Below are positions 27,434 to 36,161 of a DNA stretch of 64,000 nucleotides, in pieces. This stretch comes from Alphaproteobacteria bacterium (GTDB lineage Bacteria > Pseudomonadota > Alphaproteobacteria > Micavibrionales > UBA2020), in assembly GCA_016124645.1 (NCBI GenBank), contig WGNE01000017.1:1-64000 (forward strand). Direction: 5' to 3'. The notes beneath the pieces are model-generated. The model saw nothing but the letters and a program-made list of their open reading frames with translations. It ran no database searches and was not told the DNA's origin. Every line of letters begins with the position of its first letter. Positions within the stretch are counted from its first letter, which is position 1. A program made the translations under genes and the position numbers.

Positions 27434-28243
27434 ATGGCCAAGCAGAAACAGCACAAGCTTCTCATCATTTTCGACCTCGTTTCCACGCTGACGGACGCGG
27501 GGCCGCGCTATGCCAAGGCCTTTCAGGAGGTCTGCGCGCAAAACGGCATCGCCCCGCCGACGGCGGAGGAGGTGCTGGAGCAGCTGGGCAACAAGAACCT
27601 GAAGGAAATCACCGGTCTTTTCGCCCCCGGCCTCGATGCCGAAGGGCGGAAGGATTTCATGTCCTCCTGCAACAACGCCTGCGACGCGCTGCTCAACCGC
27701 CCCGGCTGGCATGAAGGCCTGTTCCCCAACGTGCGCGAGGCGGTGGAAACGCTGGCCCTGCGCGGCGTGACCCTCGGCATCTATACCGGCACGCGCGAGG
27801 ATGCGATGCAGCAGCAACTCGAATACCACGGGCTCGAAAGCCTTTTCGACCCGCGCTACCGCAGCGGCAAGGACAACGAACGCGACGCCGGCAAGTCCAG
27901 CGACGTCCTGAAGGCCGAACAACTGCGCGAGATCGTGGCGCAGTTTCGGGCGGATGCGGGCGATGAAAACGCGCCCGTCGTCGTCATCGGCGATTCCTCG
28001 GCGGATGCGAAGGCGGCGGCCGCGCAGGGCTTGCTGTTCATCGGCTTCGCGGCGGACGAGAAGAAAAAACAAAAGCTGGAAGCCGCGGGCGTCACCGGGT
28101 TCATCAGTGATTTCGGGCAGATGCCCGATCTTGCGCAACGCCTTATCCGTCCCCCGTCGAACGACAACGCGGCGGCGGAAAAGCCGCAACCCGGCCCGCG
28201 TCCGGGGATATTGGACAAGGCGCGCCGCCGCCCGTCCCCCTGA
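27434..28243 (+). CDS. HAD-superfamily hydrolase-like protein with altered motif I
   Basis: 269 residues with the HAD fold order: motif I near the N-terminus (F-D14-L-V-S-T), cap domain, a threonine motif II in Y-T-G-T-R, and motif IV as V-I-G-D-S-S-A-D. In motif I the second catalytic aspartate (position +2) is valine. That residue is the acid/base of HAD phosphatases; phosphonatases and dehalogenases also differ here. The protein may therefore not be a simple phosphatase. The C-terminus is proline and arginine rich. It starts 29 bp after the preceding unknown gene and may be co-transcribed with it. Confidence 0.75.
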   Translation: MAKQKQHKLLIIFDLVSTLTDAGPRYAKAFQEVCAQNGIAPPTAEEVLEQLGNKNLKEITGLFAPGLDAEGRKDFMSSCNNACDALLNRPGWHEGLFPNVREAVETLALRGVTLGIYTGTREDAMQQQLEYHGLESLFDPRYRSGKDNERDAGKSSDVLKAEQLREIVAQFRADAGDENAPVVVIGDSSADAKAAAAQGLLFIGFAADEKKKQKLEAAGVTGFISDFGQMPDLAQRLIRPPSNDNAAAEKPQPGPRPGILDKARRRPSP

Positions 28244-28325
28244 GACAAGCCGCCGCGTTATCGCAATAGGTAGATAAATCATTGTAATTCAAAACTAATT
28301 TTTTGTTCCGCGGGCAAGGATATCC

Positions 28326-28354
28326 TTGACTTGAACAAGCGGTCTTCGTAATCT
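28326..28354 (+). promoter_or_regulatory. Sigma-70-type promoter of the M16 protease gene
   Basis: TTGACT at 28326-28331 and TAATCT at 28349-28354 are separated by 17 bp. Transcription would start near 28361, about 100 bp before the ATG at 28464, with an AAAGGA ribosome site just before it. Confidence 0.5.
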
Positions 28355-28463
28355 TTTTTCATATCTTTTAAAGAAATCGCACCGCGCGGAAGGCTTTCGG
28401 CCTCCCGCGGATACGGGTTGCACAAGAACAAGCGCATACGAACAAGAAAGGAACTCCGCCGCC

Positions 28464-31190
28464 ATGACAAAAGTTTTCCGCCTGCCCAACGGTGTCACAG
28501 GGGTTTGCGAGGAACGTCCGCAATCGGGCAAGGTTTCCATGCAGATACACGTGAAGCTGGGCTCGGGCGACGAGGCGGCGGATGAAAACGGCCTGACGAA
28601 CCTCATGCAGGAAGCCTGCTTCGGCGGCACGGCCACGCGCTCGCGCACCGAAATCGCGCAGGGCATCGAGGACAAGGGCGGCTCCGTCGGCAGCTCCACC
28701 GGGCGCGGCAAGACCAGCTTCAGCGCGCTGTCCCTCGCGCGCCATGCGAAAGAAACCTTCGAGACGCTGGCCGACGTGGTGCGCAACCCCGCCTTCGACG
28801 ACGCGGAAATCGAAAAGACCCGCCAGCAGCTCGTCCAGATCATCACCCATGAGGAAGAAGACGCGCGCAAGCAGGCGGTGGACAAGCTCTTCGCCGCCGT
28901 CTTCGCGGGCCAGCCGCTGGGCGCCTCGCCCGACGGCACGGTGCAAAGCGTCTCCGGCTTCACGGCGGAGCAGATCCGCGAAAAGCACGCCGCGCTGCTC
29001 GCGCATCCTGAAAACATCGTCGTTTCCTTCGCGGGCGACATCGACGCGAAAACGGCGGAGGACCTCGTCAAGCAGGCCTTCGGCGACCTCGTCCCCGCGC
29101 CCGCGCCCGCCAGAACGCCCGTGACCTTCGCGGGCGGGGACCTGCGCGAGGACCGCAACAACGAGCAGCTCAACCTCTACTTCGGCTTTCCCGCCCCCGC
29201 GCGCGGCGACGACGACAAATACGCCGCCATGCTGTTCGAGGAACTGCTTTCGGGCGGCATGTCCGCGCCGCTGTTCCAGGAAATTCGCGAAAAGCGCGGG
29301 CTGGTCTATACCGTCGGCGCGGAATACGCGGACATGGACGACACCGGCTTGTTCCTCATCGGGGCGGGCACCGGCAAGGGCAACGCGGGCGAGCTGATGC
29401 AGGTCACCTTCGATCTGCTCTCCTCCATGGCGCGCGACGGTTTCGACGACGAGGCGCGCGAGCGCGTCGCCGACCGCATCATCCGCCAGATGAAGGACGC
29501 GGAGGAAAAGGCGAGCGGCATGGCCTCCGACAACGCGGCCGAGCTGTTGAACGAAGGCCGCCTCGTCCCGCTGGCGGAGATCGAGGCGCGACTGCGCGCG
29601 GTCACCTCCGACGACATCCGCCGCGTCTGCATCAACATGCTCAAGGACGGGGTCTATGGCCTCGGCGCCGTCGGCCCGCAGGATACGCTGCCGGACGCGA
29701 AAGACATCAAGGCCATGATGCAGGACGCGGTGAAAGGACTGACCGCGCCCGCCGCCACGGCGTCATCGCAGGCGACTTTCACCGCCGCCGCCACTTCCGC
29801 GCCGAGCGCGCCCGCGGCGGAGGAAATCAAGATGACGGTCCTGAAGAACGGCATGACCGTCGTCACGCTCGAGCGTCCCGGCAACCTGTCCTGCGGGGCA
29901 TGGGTGGGCGCGGGCTCCGACCATGAAACGCCCGAGCTGAACGGCGCGACCCACATGAACGAGCACATGATGTTCAAGGGCACGCCCTCCTACGGCCCCG
30001 GCGAGATCGACCATATCGTCGAGAACGAGCTGCGCGGCAACCTCAACGCCTATACCACGCGCGACAAGACCTGCTATTACTTCTACAGCCTCAAGCCCGA
30101 CGCGCTGGAGAAGGTCGTCGATATCTGCGGCGAGATGGTCTTCAAGGCCAACCTCGACCACGCGGAATTCGACGGCAAGACGGTGGTGAAGCCCGACGGC
30201 ACGAAAGTGAAGAACAAGGGCGAGCGCGACGTCGTCATCGAGGAGCTGCGCAAGTCCAACGACAAGGTGGAAAACCGCGCCGTCGATATCCTGATGGAAG
30301 CGGCCTACCCGAACCAGCCGCACGGCTGGACCATCCTCGGCCCCGAAAGCACGCTGCGCGCGCTGACCGTCGAGCAGCTGGCCGCCTACCGCGACGAGTT
30401 CTACGTGCCCAACAACGTCATCTTTTCCGCCGTCGGCCCGGTGAAGCACGAGGATTTCGTCGCCATCGTGGAAAAGAAATACGGTTCCATGCCGTCCTCG
30501 CCCTTCCCGCCGCTGCCCGCCGCCACCTATCAGGGCGGCACGGTCAGCGCGGAGGCGGACAGCGCGAAGCTTTGCACCATCATCCTCGCCGCGCCGGGGG
30601 TCGAAAAGACCAGCCCGGACACCTACGCCTATGCCGCGCTCTCGACCATATTGGGCGGCGGCATGTCGTCGCGCCTGTACCGGCGCGTGGTGGACGAGGA
30701 CCAGCTTTCCGCCGACATCGACACCTACAACATGGATTTTCGCAACGCGGGTACCTTCATGGTCTTCGCGACGGCGGCGGCGGAAAACGTGAAGCCGCTC
30801 ATCGGCGCGGTCTATGACGTGCTGCGCGACGCGGCCGTCAACCTGACGCAGGAGGAACTCGACAAGGCCAAGGCAAAGATGGAAATGGCCCTGCTGCGCA
30901 ACATGGAAACCAACGGCGGCGCCTGCGACGAGATCGCGGTCGATGTGCAGGACCACGGCAAGATCGTGACCGCGGCCGATGTTTCCGCCGCCATCGCCAA
31001 GCTGACGCTGGCCGACGTGAAGCGCGCGGCGCAGGAAATCCTTTCCCACAACCCGACCGCCGCCATGGTCGTGCCGCCCGGCACCGATCCCGCGCTGCTG
31101 CCCAAGCATACGGAGGTGGTCGCGCTGCGTGACGGAAAAAAGTCTTCACCGAAAGCGGCGCCCAAGGCGCCGAAACCGCCGGGGCTTTAA
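28464..31190 (+). CDS. M16-family (pitrilysin/insulinase type) protease, fused two-half form
   Basis: 908 residues made of two M16 halves. In the second half the zinc motif is intact (H497-M-N-E500-H501, in T-H-M-N-E-H-M-M-F-K-G-T) and a downstream E-N-E-L-R-G-N-L-N-A-Y supplies the third ligand. In the first half the matching stretch reads L-T-N-L-M-Q-E-A-C-F-G-G-T, so both histidines and the glutamate are lost. Most fused M16 proteins keep the active site in the first half, so the order here is reversed. No clear signal peptide is seen. The stop overlaps the convergent ClC gene by 4 bp. Confidence 0.88.
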   Translation: MTKVFRLPNGVTGVCEERPQSGKVSMQIHVKLGSGDEAADENGLTNLMQEACFGGTATRSRTEIAQGIEDKGGSVGSSTGRGKTSFSALSLARHAKETFETLADVVRNPAFDDAEIEKTRQQLVQIITHEEEDARKQAVDKLFAAVFAGQPLGASPDGTVQSVSGFTAEQIREKHAALLAHPENIVVSFAGDIDAKTAEDLVKQAFGDLVPAPAPARTPVTFAGGDLREDRNNEQLNLYFGFPAPARGDDDKYAAMLFEELLSGGMSAPLFQEIREKRGLVYTVGAEYADMDDTGLFLIGAGTGKGNAGELMQVTFDLLSSMARDGFDDEARERVADRIIRQMKDAEEKASGMASDNAAELLNEGRLVPLAEIEARLRAVTSDDIRRVCINMLKDGVYGLGAVGPQDTLPDAKDIKAMMQDAVKGLTAPAATASSQATFTAAATSAPSAPAAEEIKMTVLKNGMTVVTLERPGNLSCGAWVGAGSDHETPELNGATHMNEHMMFKGTPSYGPGEIDHIVENELRGNLNAYTTRDKTCYYFYSLKPDALEKVVDICGEMVFKANLDHAEFDGKTVVKPDGTKVKNKGERDVVIEELRKSNDKVENRAVDILMEAAYPNQPHGWTILGPESTLRALTVEQLAAYRDEFYVPNNVIFSAVGPVKHEDFVAIVEKKYGSMPSSPFPPLPAATYQGGTVSAEADSAKLCTIILAAPGVEKTSPDTYAYAALSTILGGGMSSRLYRRVVDEDQLSADIDTYNMDFRNAGTFMVFATAAAENVKPLIGAVYDVLRDAAVNLTQEELDKAKAKMEMALLRNMETNGGACDEIAVDVQDHGKIVTAADVSAAIAKLTLADVKRAAQEILSHNPTAAMVVPPGTDPALLPKHTEVVALRDGKKSSPKAAPKAPKPPGL

Positions 31191-32650
31191 GCTGAGGTCT
31201 CTTGCGGGGCCGTTTCAGGCTCCGGCGGGATTTCCGCGGCTGTTTTCGGTTCCGGTTCCGGTACAGGCTCCGGCGGTGCGGCGAATTTGCGCGCGTCGAT
31301 CAGGAAGCGGTGCGCCAGCACGTGGTAGAGCGGCATCGGCATCAACAGGCGCGACACGGCGGCGGCCAGCACGGCGGCGGCGATCAGCGGGGCGGGCATC
31401 ACGCCCTTGCCGGTCACTTCCAGCACGATGACGAAGGAGGTGATGGGCGCCTGCGTCACGCCTGCGAAATAGGCGCACATGCCAAGTAAAATGACCCCCT
31501 GCATCGGCGTATGCCCCAGCCACGGCGAAAGGGCGGAGCCCACCGCCGCGCCGACCGAAAGGCTGGGCGAGAAGATGCCGCCCGGCACGCCCGAGAAGCC
31601 CGAAAAGACCGTCGCCAGCAGTTTCGCGCCGACATAGCCCCATGACACGCTGGTGCGCTCGTGCAGCAGGTCGTTGGCCAGCGTATAGCCGGTGCCATAG
31701 GTCGCGCCGTGGGTGGCGAGGCCCAGCAGCGCGATGATGAGGCCGCAAAAGGCCGCGAACCACAGCGGGTGGCGGCTGCCCATGCCGTGCAGCTTGTCGC
31801 GCAGGTATTTCCCGCCCTTGGTCAGGAAAAGGCTGAACAGCGCGCCCAGAAAGCCGCCGACCACGCCGGTCACGACGATCGCCGTGCTGTCGCGCGCGAG
31901 GTCGAAGACCGTATCTGCGTAGCCGAAGTAATTGTAGTTGCCCAGCACCGACATGGAGGCCGCGCCGGACAGCACGATGGCCATCAAAACCACGCCGCTG
32001 CTGCGGTGGTGAAAGCCGCGCGCCATTTCCTCGATCGCGAAGATGATGCCGGCCAGCGGGGTGTTGAAAGCGGCGGCTACGCCCGCGGCGGCGCCGGCCA
32101 GCACGATGTCGCGCTCGCCCGTCATGCGGCCGAAGCGCGCGCTCAGCATCATCAGCGCCGCGCCGACCTGCACCGTCGGCCCCTCCCGTCCGATGGAGCC
32201 GCCGCCCAGCAGGGCGAGGAAGGTCAGCAGCATCTTGCCCGCGATGACGCGCGGACCCAGCAGGTATTTGCGTTCCTTCTCGCCTTGCAGCGCATGGGCG
32301 GCGATGGCCTGCGGAATGCCGCTGCCCGGGGTGGAAGGGCAATAGCGCGCCACCAGCCAGGCGGAGAGGAAGAACATCAGCGGGCTCATCGCCAGCGGCA
32401 GCAGCGGCAGGCGCGTGGAAAGCGTGGCGAAGATGTCCTGCACCTTGTCGGCGAAAAGCGCGAAATAGACGGAAACGACGCCCACGCAGATCGCGCCGGT
32501 CCAGAAGACCAGCCTGCGCCTCCACATCTTGGGCGAAAGCATCAGGGCGTGAATGCGGCGGAACCGCTTGGCGTTGTCGTGCATGGCGTATCGTCGGGGG
32601 AGGCCTGAAGGTCCGGCGGGCGCGGCTTTGCGGGCGGGGTCTTCGGTCAT
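31187..32650 (-). CDS. ClC-family chloride channel/transporter
   Basis: 487-residue membrane protein with all classic ClC signatures: G-S-G-I-P (anion-site serine), G-R-E-G-P-T-V-Q (gating glutamate) and G-I-F-S-P-S-L-S-V-G. The length matches transporter-type bacterial ClC proteins without CBS domains. The C-terminal 35 residues are proline and glutamate rich. It converges on the M16 gene with stops interleaved (31187-31190). Confidence 0.92.
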   Translation of the reverse strand: MTEDPARKAAPAGPSGLPRRYAMHDNAKRFRRIHALMLSPKMWRRRLVFWTGAICVGVVSVYFALFADKVQDIFATLSTRLPLLPLAMSPLMFFLSAWLVARYCPSTPGSGIPQAIAAHALQGEKERKYLLGPRVIAGKMLLTFLALLGGGSIGREGPTVQVGAALMMLSARFGRMTGERDIVLAGAAAGVAAAFNTPLAGIIFAIEEMARGFHHRSSGVVLMAIVLSGAASMSVLGNYNYFGYADTVFDLARDSTAIVVTGVVGGFLGALFSLFLTKGGKYLRDKLHGMGSRHPLWFAAFCGLIIALLGLATHGATYGTGYTLANDLLHERTSVSWGYVGAKLLATVFSGFSGVPGGIFSPSLSVGAAVGSALSPWLGHTPMQGVILLGMCAYFAGVTQAPITSFVIVLEVTGKGVMPAPLIAAAVLAAAVSRLLMPMPLYHVLAHRFLIDARKFAAPPEPVPEPEPKTAAEIPPEPETAPQETSA

Positions 32651-32836
32651 GTCCTGCGGCGCAGATTCTCACAGGCGGCCTTGGCGTTCAAGCGCATCAT
32701 GGAGATATTTTATTTTTCGTAATGTTAAAAAAGGAGATTCTTTGCCGATTGACGGCATGGGGGAAAGGTGATGAGATTCCACGCAGGGCAAAATCATTCT
32801 CTTTTCACCGTTTTAAAAATTCAGGGAGTACTTCTC

Positions 32837-33364
32837 ATGTTTACACGCAAATCCGTCATCGCTTTCGCGCTCGCCGCTTTTCTTTCACTGGGGCTGGCCG
32901 CCGCGCCCGCCGATGCCGCCGGCACGCATATGATGAAGGGCGGCAAGACCGGCTGTCCGATGATGAAGAAAAAAGGCTGTCCCATGTCGGACGCCCATAT
33001 GAAGATGATGCACGAGGCGATGAAAAAGGCCTTCGCTGAAAACAAGCCGCTGATGAAGCAGGCGGGCGATCTTCATAAACAAATGGACGCCGTGATGACG
33101 GCGAAGAAATTCGACGCCAAGGCCTATCTCTCCCTCAGCGACAAGATGGGCGCGCTGCACGACAAGATGATGCGCAACCACGCCAAGGCCTTCGCTTCCG
33201 TCGCGGGCAAGCTCTCGCAGGACGAGCGCAAGGACATGGCCGCGCACCGCATGATGGGCATGCAGCATGGCATGCACGGCAAAATGCACGGGGGCATGAT
33301 GCACGGCTGGGGCGCAATGCACGATGGCGGCCGGAAAAGCTGGTTCAGCCACCTCAACCAGTAA
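32837..33364 (+). CDS. Secreted Met/His-rich small protein (periplasmic metal-binding type)
   Basis: 175-residue precursor with a signal peptide of about 26 residues (A-A-A-P-A-D-A-A end). The mature part begins with cysteine-, methionine- and lysine-rich repeats (C-P-M-M-K-K-K-G-C-P-M), has a helical middle resembling CpxP/Spy or heavy-metal-sensor proteins, and ends in repeated M-H-G-x-M-H-G units. Met and His clusters of this sort bind Cu(I)/Cu(II) or Ni. The ATG at 32837 begins the signal sequence and has GGGAG upstream; the longer frame from 32768 is rejected. Binding metal is inferred from composition. Confidence 0.75.
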   Translation: MFTRKSVIAFALAAFLSLGLAAAPADAAGTHMMKGGKTGCPMMKKKGCPMSDAHMKMMHEAMKKAFAENKPLMKQAGDLHKQMDAVMTAKKFDAKAYLSLSDKMGALHDKMMRNHAKAFASVAGKLSQDERKDMAAHRMMGMQHGMHGKMHGGMMHGWGAMHDGGRKSWFSHLNQ

Positions 33365-33385
33365 CCCGTACCCGTCTTCAGTTTG

Positions 33386-33421
33386 AAAAACCGGCGCCGC
33401 ATATGCAGGCGCCGGTTTTTT
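33386..33421 (+). terminator. Rho-independent terminator after the Met/His-rich gene
   Basis: CCGGCGCC pairs with GGCGCCGG around a 9-nt loop, flanked by AAAAA and TTTTTT, beginning about 22 bp after the stop. Confidence 0.9.
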
Positions 33422-33447
33422 CACCTGTGCCGTTTTCCACTACAGTC

Positions 33448-33476
33448 TTGATTAATCAATAAAAACCCGTGATGAT
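33448..33476 (+). promoter_or_regulatory. Candidate promoter of the Mla-type operon
   Basis: TTGATT (33448-33453) and GATGAT (33471-33476) are 17 bp apart. The -35 is part of a perfect 12-bp palindrome TTGATTAATCAA (33448-33459). The palindrome resembles an FNR box but its centre is two bases too short. Confidence 0.3.
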
Positions 33477-33523
33477 AGGCCATGCCTGTCCGTTGAAAAC
33501 GCAACTCCCGGGGAACGGCCTGA

Positions 33524-34657
33524 ATGGCAACCTATTACACGATTCGCAAGGAAGACGGAAAAGAAGGCGCGCTGGCCTTCGACCTTTCCGGCGCGTGGAC
33601 GGTGGGGGCGCTCAGCGAGATCGACGATGATTTTTCGGGCGACTGCTTCGCGGATGCGCGGCGCGTTTCCTTCGACGGGCGCGGCCTTGCGGATTTCGAC
33701 ACTTCCGCCGCATGGTACCTCAACGACCTCGTCATCCGCCTGAAGGGGCGGGGCGTCGAGGCTGCCGTCGGCAATCTTTCCGACCATCACCGCCTGATCT
33801 TCGAGCGCGTCTCCAACCTGCCGCAGGAAAAGGAAGAGAGGCGCGAAGAGCCGGGGCCGCTGCACCAGGCGCTGAAGAACATCGGCGCGGAAGCGGTGGA
33901 GCTGACGAATGAAATGACGCAGGGCGTCTCGTTCTTCGGCGAATTTGCCGCCTTTTTGCCGCGTATCTTGCTGTCGGCCAAGAACCTGCGCTTTCGCAGC
34001 ATCATCTTCCACATCAACGAGGTCGGCATCAAGGCGCTGCCCATCATCTCGCTCATGGCCTTTTCCATCTCGCTCGTCACGGGCTATCAGGGCGCGTTCC
34101 AGCTGGGCAAGTTCGGGGCGAAGATATTCACCATCGACCTCATCACCATTTCCACCCTGCGCGAGATGGGCGTGCTGCTCACCGCCATCATGCTGGCCGG
34201 GCGCTCGGGCAGCGCCTTCGCCGCGCAGCTGGGCACCATGAAGCTGAACGAGGAGGTGGACGCGCTGAAGACGATGGGCGTTTCGCCCTTCACGGTGCTG
34301 GTCATGCCGCGGGTGCTGGCCATCCTCATCGCCCTGCCGTTGCTTACGCTGGTGGCGGACGGCATGGGGCTGATGGGCGGCTATGTCTTCTCCAAGATGT
34401 TCCTGGGCTACAGTTACGTGCAGTTTCTGGGCCGCATGCAGCAGGCGGCGGATCTTGCGCAGCTCGGCGTCGGCATGCTCAAGGCGCCGTTTTTCGCCGT
34501 CATCATCGGCATCGTCGGCTGCATGCAGGGGCTTTCCGTGCGCGGCTCGGCGGAGGAAGTGGGGCGGCGCACCACGGCGGCCGTGGTGCAGTCCATCTTC
34601 CTCGTCATCATCGCCGACGCGCTGTTTTCCATCCTGTTCACGAGGCTGGGGATATGA
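33524..34657 (+). CDS. mlaE: Lipid ABC transporter permease with N-terminal STAS-like domain
   Basis: Inner-membrane permease of the MlaE/Ttg2B family, part of the system that moves phospholipids between inner and outer membrane. Of its 377 residues, the first ~105 form a STAS-like domain and the rest the MlaE permease with the conserved E-x-G-V-L-L-T-A-I and G-S-A-F-A-A-Q-L-G-T-M motifs. In E. coli the STAS part (MlaB) is a separate protein; here the two are fused. It overlaps the ATPase gene by 4 bp. Confidence 0.9.
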   Translation: MATYYTIRKEDGKEGALAFDLSGAWTVGALSEIDDDFSGDCFADARRVSFDGRGLADFDTSAAWYLNDLVIRLKGRGVEAAVGNLSDHHRLIFERVSNLPQEKEERREEPGPLHQALKNIGAEAVELTNEMTQGVSFFGEFAAFLPRILLSAKNLRFRSIIFHINEVGIKALPIISLMAFSISLVTGYQGAFQLGKFGAKIFTIDLITISTLREMGVLLTAIMLAGRSGSAFAAQLGTMKLNEEVDALKTMGVSPFTVLVMPRVLAILIALPLLTLVADGMGLMGGYVFSKMFLGYSYVQFLGRMQQAADLAQLGVGMLKAPFFAVIIGIVGCMQGLSVRGSAEEVGRRTTAAVVQSIFLVIIADALFSILFTRLGI

Positions 34658-35445
34658 ACGCGGCGAAAAAACAGGCGCGGGAGAAAAAACCCGTCATCAC
34701 GGCCAAGGGCATCGTCAACCGCTTCGGCGACCACGTTGTGCACGACGGGCTGGATTTCGAGATTTTGCCGGGCGAGGTCATCGGCGTCGTCGGCGGCTCG
34801 GGCAGCGGCAAGTCCGTCCTGCTGCGCACGATCATCGGGCTCAACCGCCCGGCGGCGGGCACGGTCGCCATTCAGGGGCGCGACATTTTCAAGCTTTCGC
34901 CCGACGAATTTTTTCAGGCCCAGCATCTCTGGGGCGTTTTGTTCCAGCAGGGCGCGCTGTTTTCCAACCTCACCGTCATCGAGAACATCGCCTTCCAGCT
35001 GCACGAGATGACGGATTTGCCCGACGACATCATCCACCGCCTCGCGCGCATGAAGGTCGAGCTGGTGGGGCTGCCCGCCAACGCGGGGCCGAAATACCCG
35101 GCGGAGCTTTCGGGCGGGATGATCAAGCGCGCCGCGCTCGCCCGCGCGATGGCGCTGGACCCCAAGGTGCTCTTCCTCGACGAGCCGACCTCGGGCCTCG
35201 ACCCCATTTCGGCCGAAGGGTTCGACAAGCTCATCCGCGACCTCGTCGATTACCTCGGCATCTCGGTCTTCATGATCACGCACGACCTCGACAGCCTGTT
35301 TTCCATCTGCGACCGCGTGGCGGTGCTGGTGGACAAGAAGATCAAGCTGGGCACGCTGCAGGAGCAGCTGGACGACCCGCACCCGTGGCTGCGGGAATAT
35401 TTCCACGGGGCGCGGGCGCGCGCCGCCGGGCACAAGAAAGCATGA
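34654..35445 (+). CDS. mlaF: Lipid ABC transporter ATP-binding protein
   Basis: Cytoplasmic ATPase of the Mla-type importer/exporter, 263 residues. It has Walker A G-G-S-G-S-G-K-S, the ABC signature L-S-G-G-M-I-K-R (the MlaF variant of LSGGQ), Walker B V-L-F-L-D-E-P-T-S-G-L-D-P and the switch H of I-T-H-D. It starts inside the permease stop codon and is followed 23 bp later by the MCE gene. Confidence 0.93.
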   Translation: MNAAKKQAREKKPVITAKGIVNRFGDHVVHDGLDFEILPGEVIGVVGGSGSGKSVLLRTIIGLNRPAAGTVAIQGRDIFKLSPDEFFQAQHLWGVLFQQGALFSNLTVIENIAFQLHEMTDLPDDIIHRLARMKVELVGLPANAGPKYPAELSGGMIKRAALARAMALDPKVLFLDEPTSGLDPISAEGFDKLIRDLVDYLGISVFMITHDLDSLFSICDRVAVLVDKKIKLGTLQEQLDDPHPWLREYFHGARARAAGHKKA

Positions 35446-35468
35446 GAGAAAAGGGGGACGGATAGGAC

Positions 35469-36161
35469 ATGGAAACCGAAAAGTATTATTTCAGGGTGGG
35501 GTTCTTCTGCCTTGCCGTGCTCATCGGTCTGGTCTGGCTGCTCTTCGCCTTCGGCGGCGGGCACGACAGCAAGAACTTCGTGCGCTACGCGATCTATTTC
35601 GACAACTCTGTCAGCGGCCTCGCGCGCGGCGCGCCGGTGAAGCTGCGCGGCATCGAGGTCGGGCTGGTGGATGACCTGCACTTCGTCTCGCGCGACAACG
35701 ACCGCATCGTCGCCGTCGTCGATATCGTCGATAACGCGCCGATCCGCGAGGATACGGTGGCTTCCATCGACTTTCAGGGCATCACCGGCACGTCCTACAT
35801 CAGCCTCGACAATACAGAGTCGAACGCGCCGCCCGCCTTCCTGAGGAAAAAGCCGGGGCAGGAATTTCCCGTCATCCAGTCCAAGAAGTCGGGCCTGCAG
35901 AACGTGCTGTCCAACGCGCCGGAGCTGATGGGCAAGCTGGCGCTGACCAACCAGCAGCTGCAAAAGCTGCTCAGCGACCAGAACATCGGCGCGCTGCAGG
36001 GCTTGTTCGTGCAGGCGCATGACCTGATGCTGGAATCGACCGCGACCATGCGCGAGATCAGGATGCTGGCCCGCACCCTGCGCGAAGACCCCGCCGTGGT
36101 GCTGCACGGCGACAAGTACCGGGGCTACAAGGTGAAGGACGGCGCGCAGGTGACGAAATGA
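35469..36161 (+). CDS. mlaD: MCE-domain substrate-binding protein of the Mla-type system
   Basis: 230 residues: a short cytoplasmic start, one transmembrane helix (about 13-32), then an MCE domain with the typical V-x-G-L-x-x-G-A-P-V-K-L-R-G-I-E-V-G segment (near 50-66), and a helical tail. MCE proteins form rings that pass lipids through the periplasm. The end of the gene overlaps the next by 4 bp. Confidence 0.92.
   Translation: METEKYYFRVGFFCLAVLIGLVWLLFAFGGGHDSKNFVRYAIYFDNSVSGLARGAPVKLRGIEVGLVDDLHFVSRDNDRIVAVVDIVDNAPIREDTVASIDFQGITGTSYISLDNTESNAPPAFLRKKPGQEFPVIQSKKSGLQNVLSNAPELMGKLALTNQQLQKLLSDQNIGALQGLFVQAHDLMLESTATMREIRMLARTLREDPAVVLHGDKYRGYKVKDGAQVTK

Noticed and set aside
28295-29173. 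292-codon serine-rich frame on the minus strand
   Set aside because: Antisense of the M16 protease start and its promoter; serine/arginine-rich composition typical of a shadow frame.
33448-33459. Perfect palindrome TTGATTAATCAA as a fifth FNR box
   Set aside because: The two half-sites are separated by 2 rather than 4 bases, which puts them out of phase for an FNR dimer. Kept only as part of a possible promoter.
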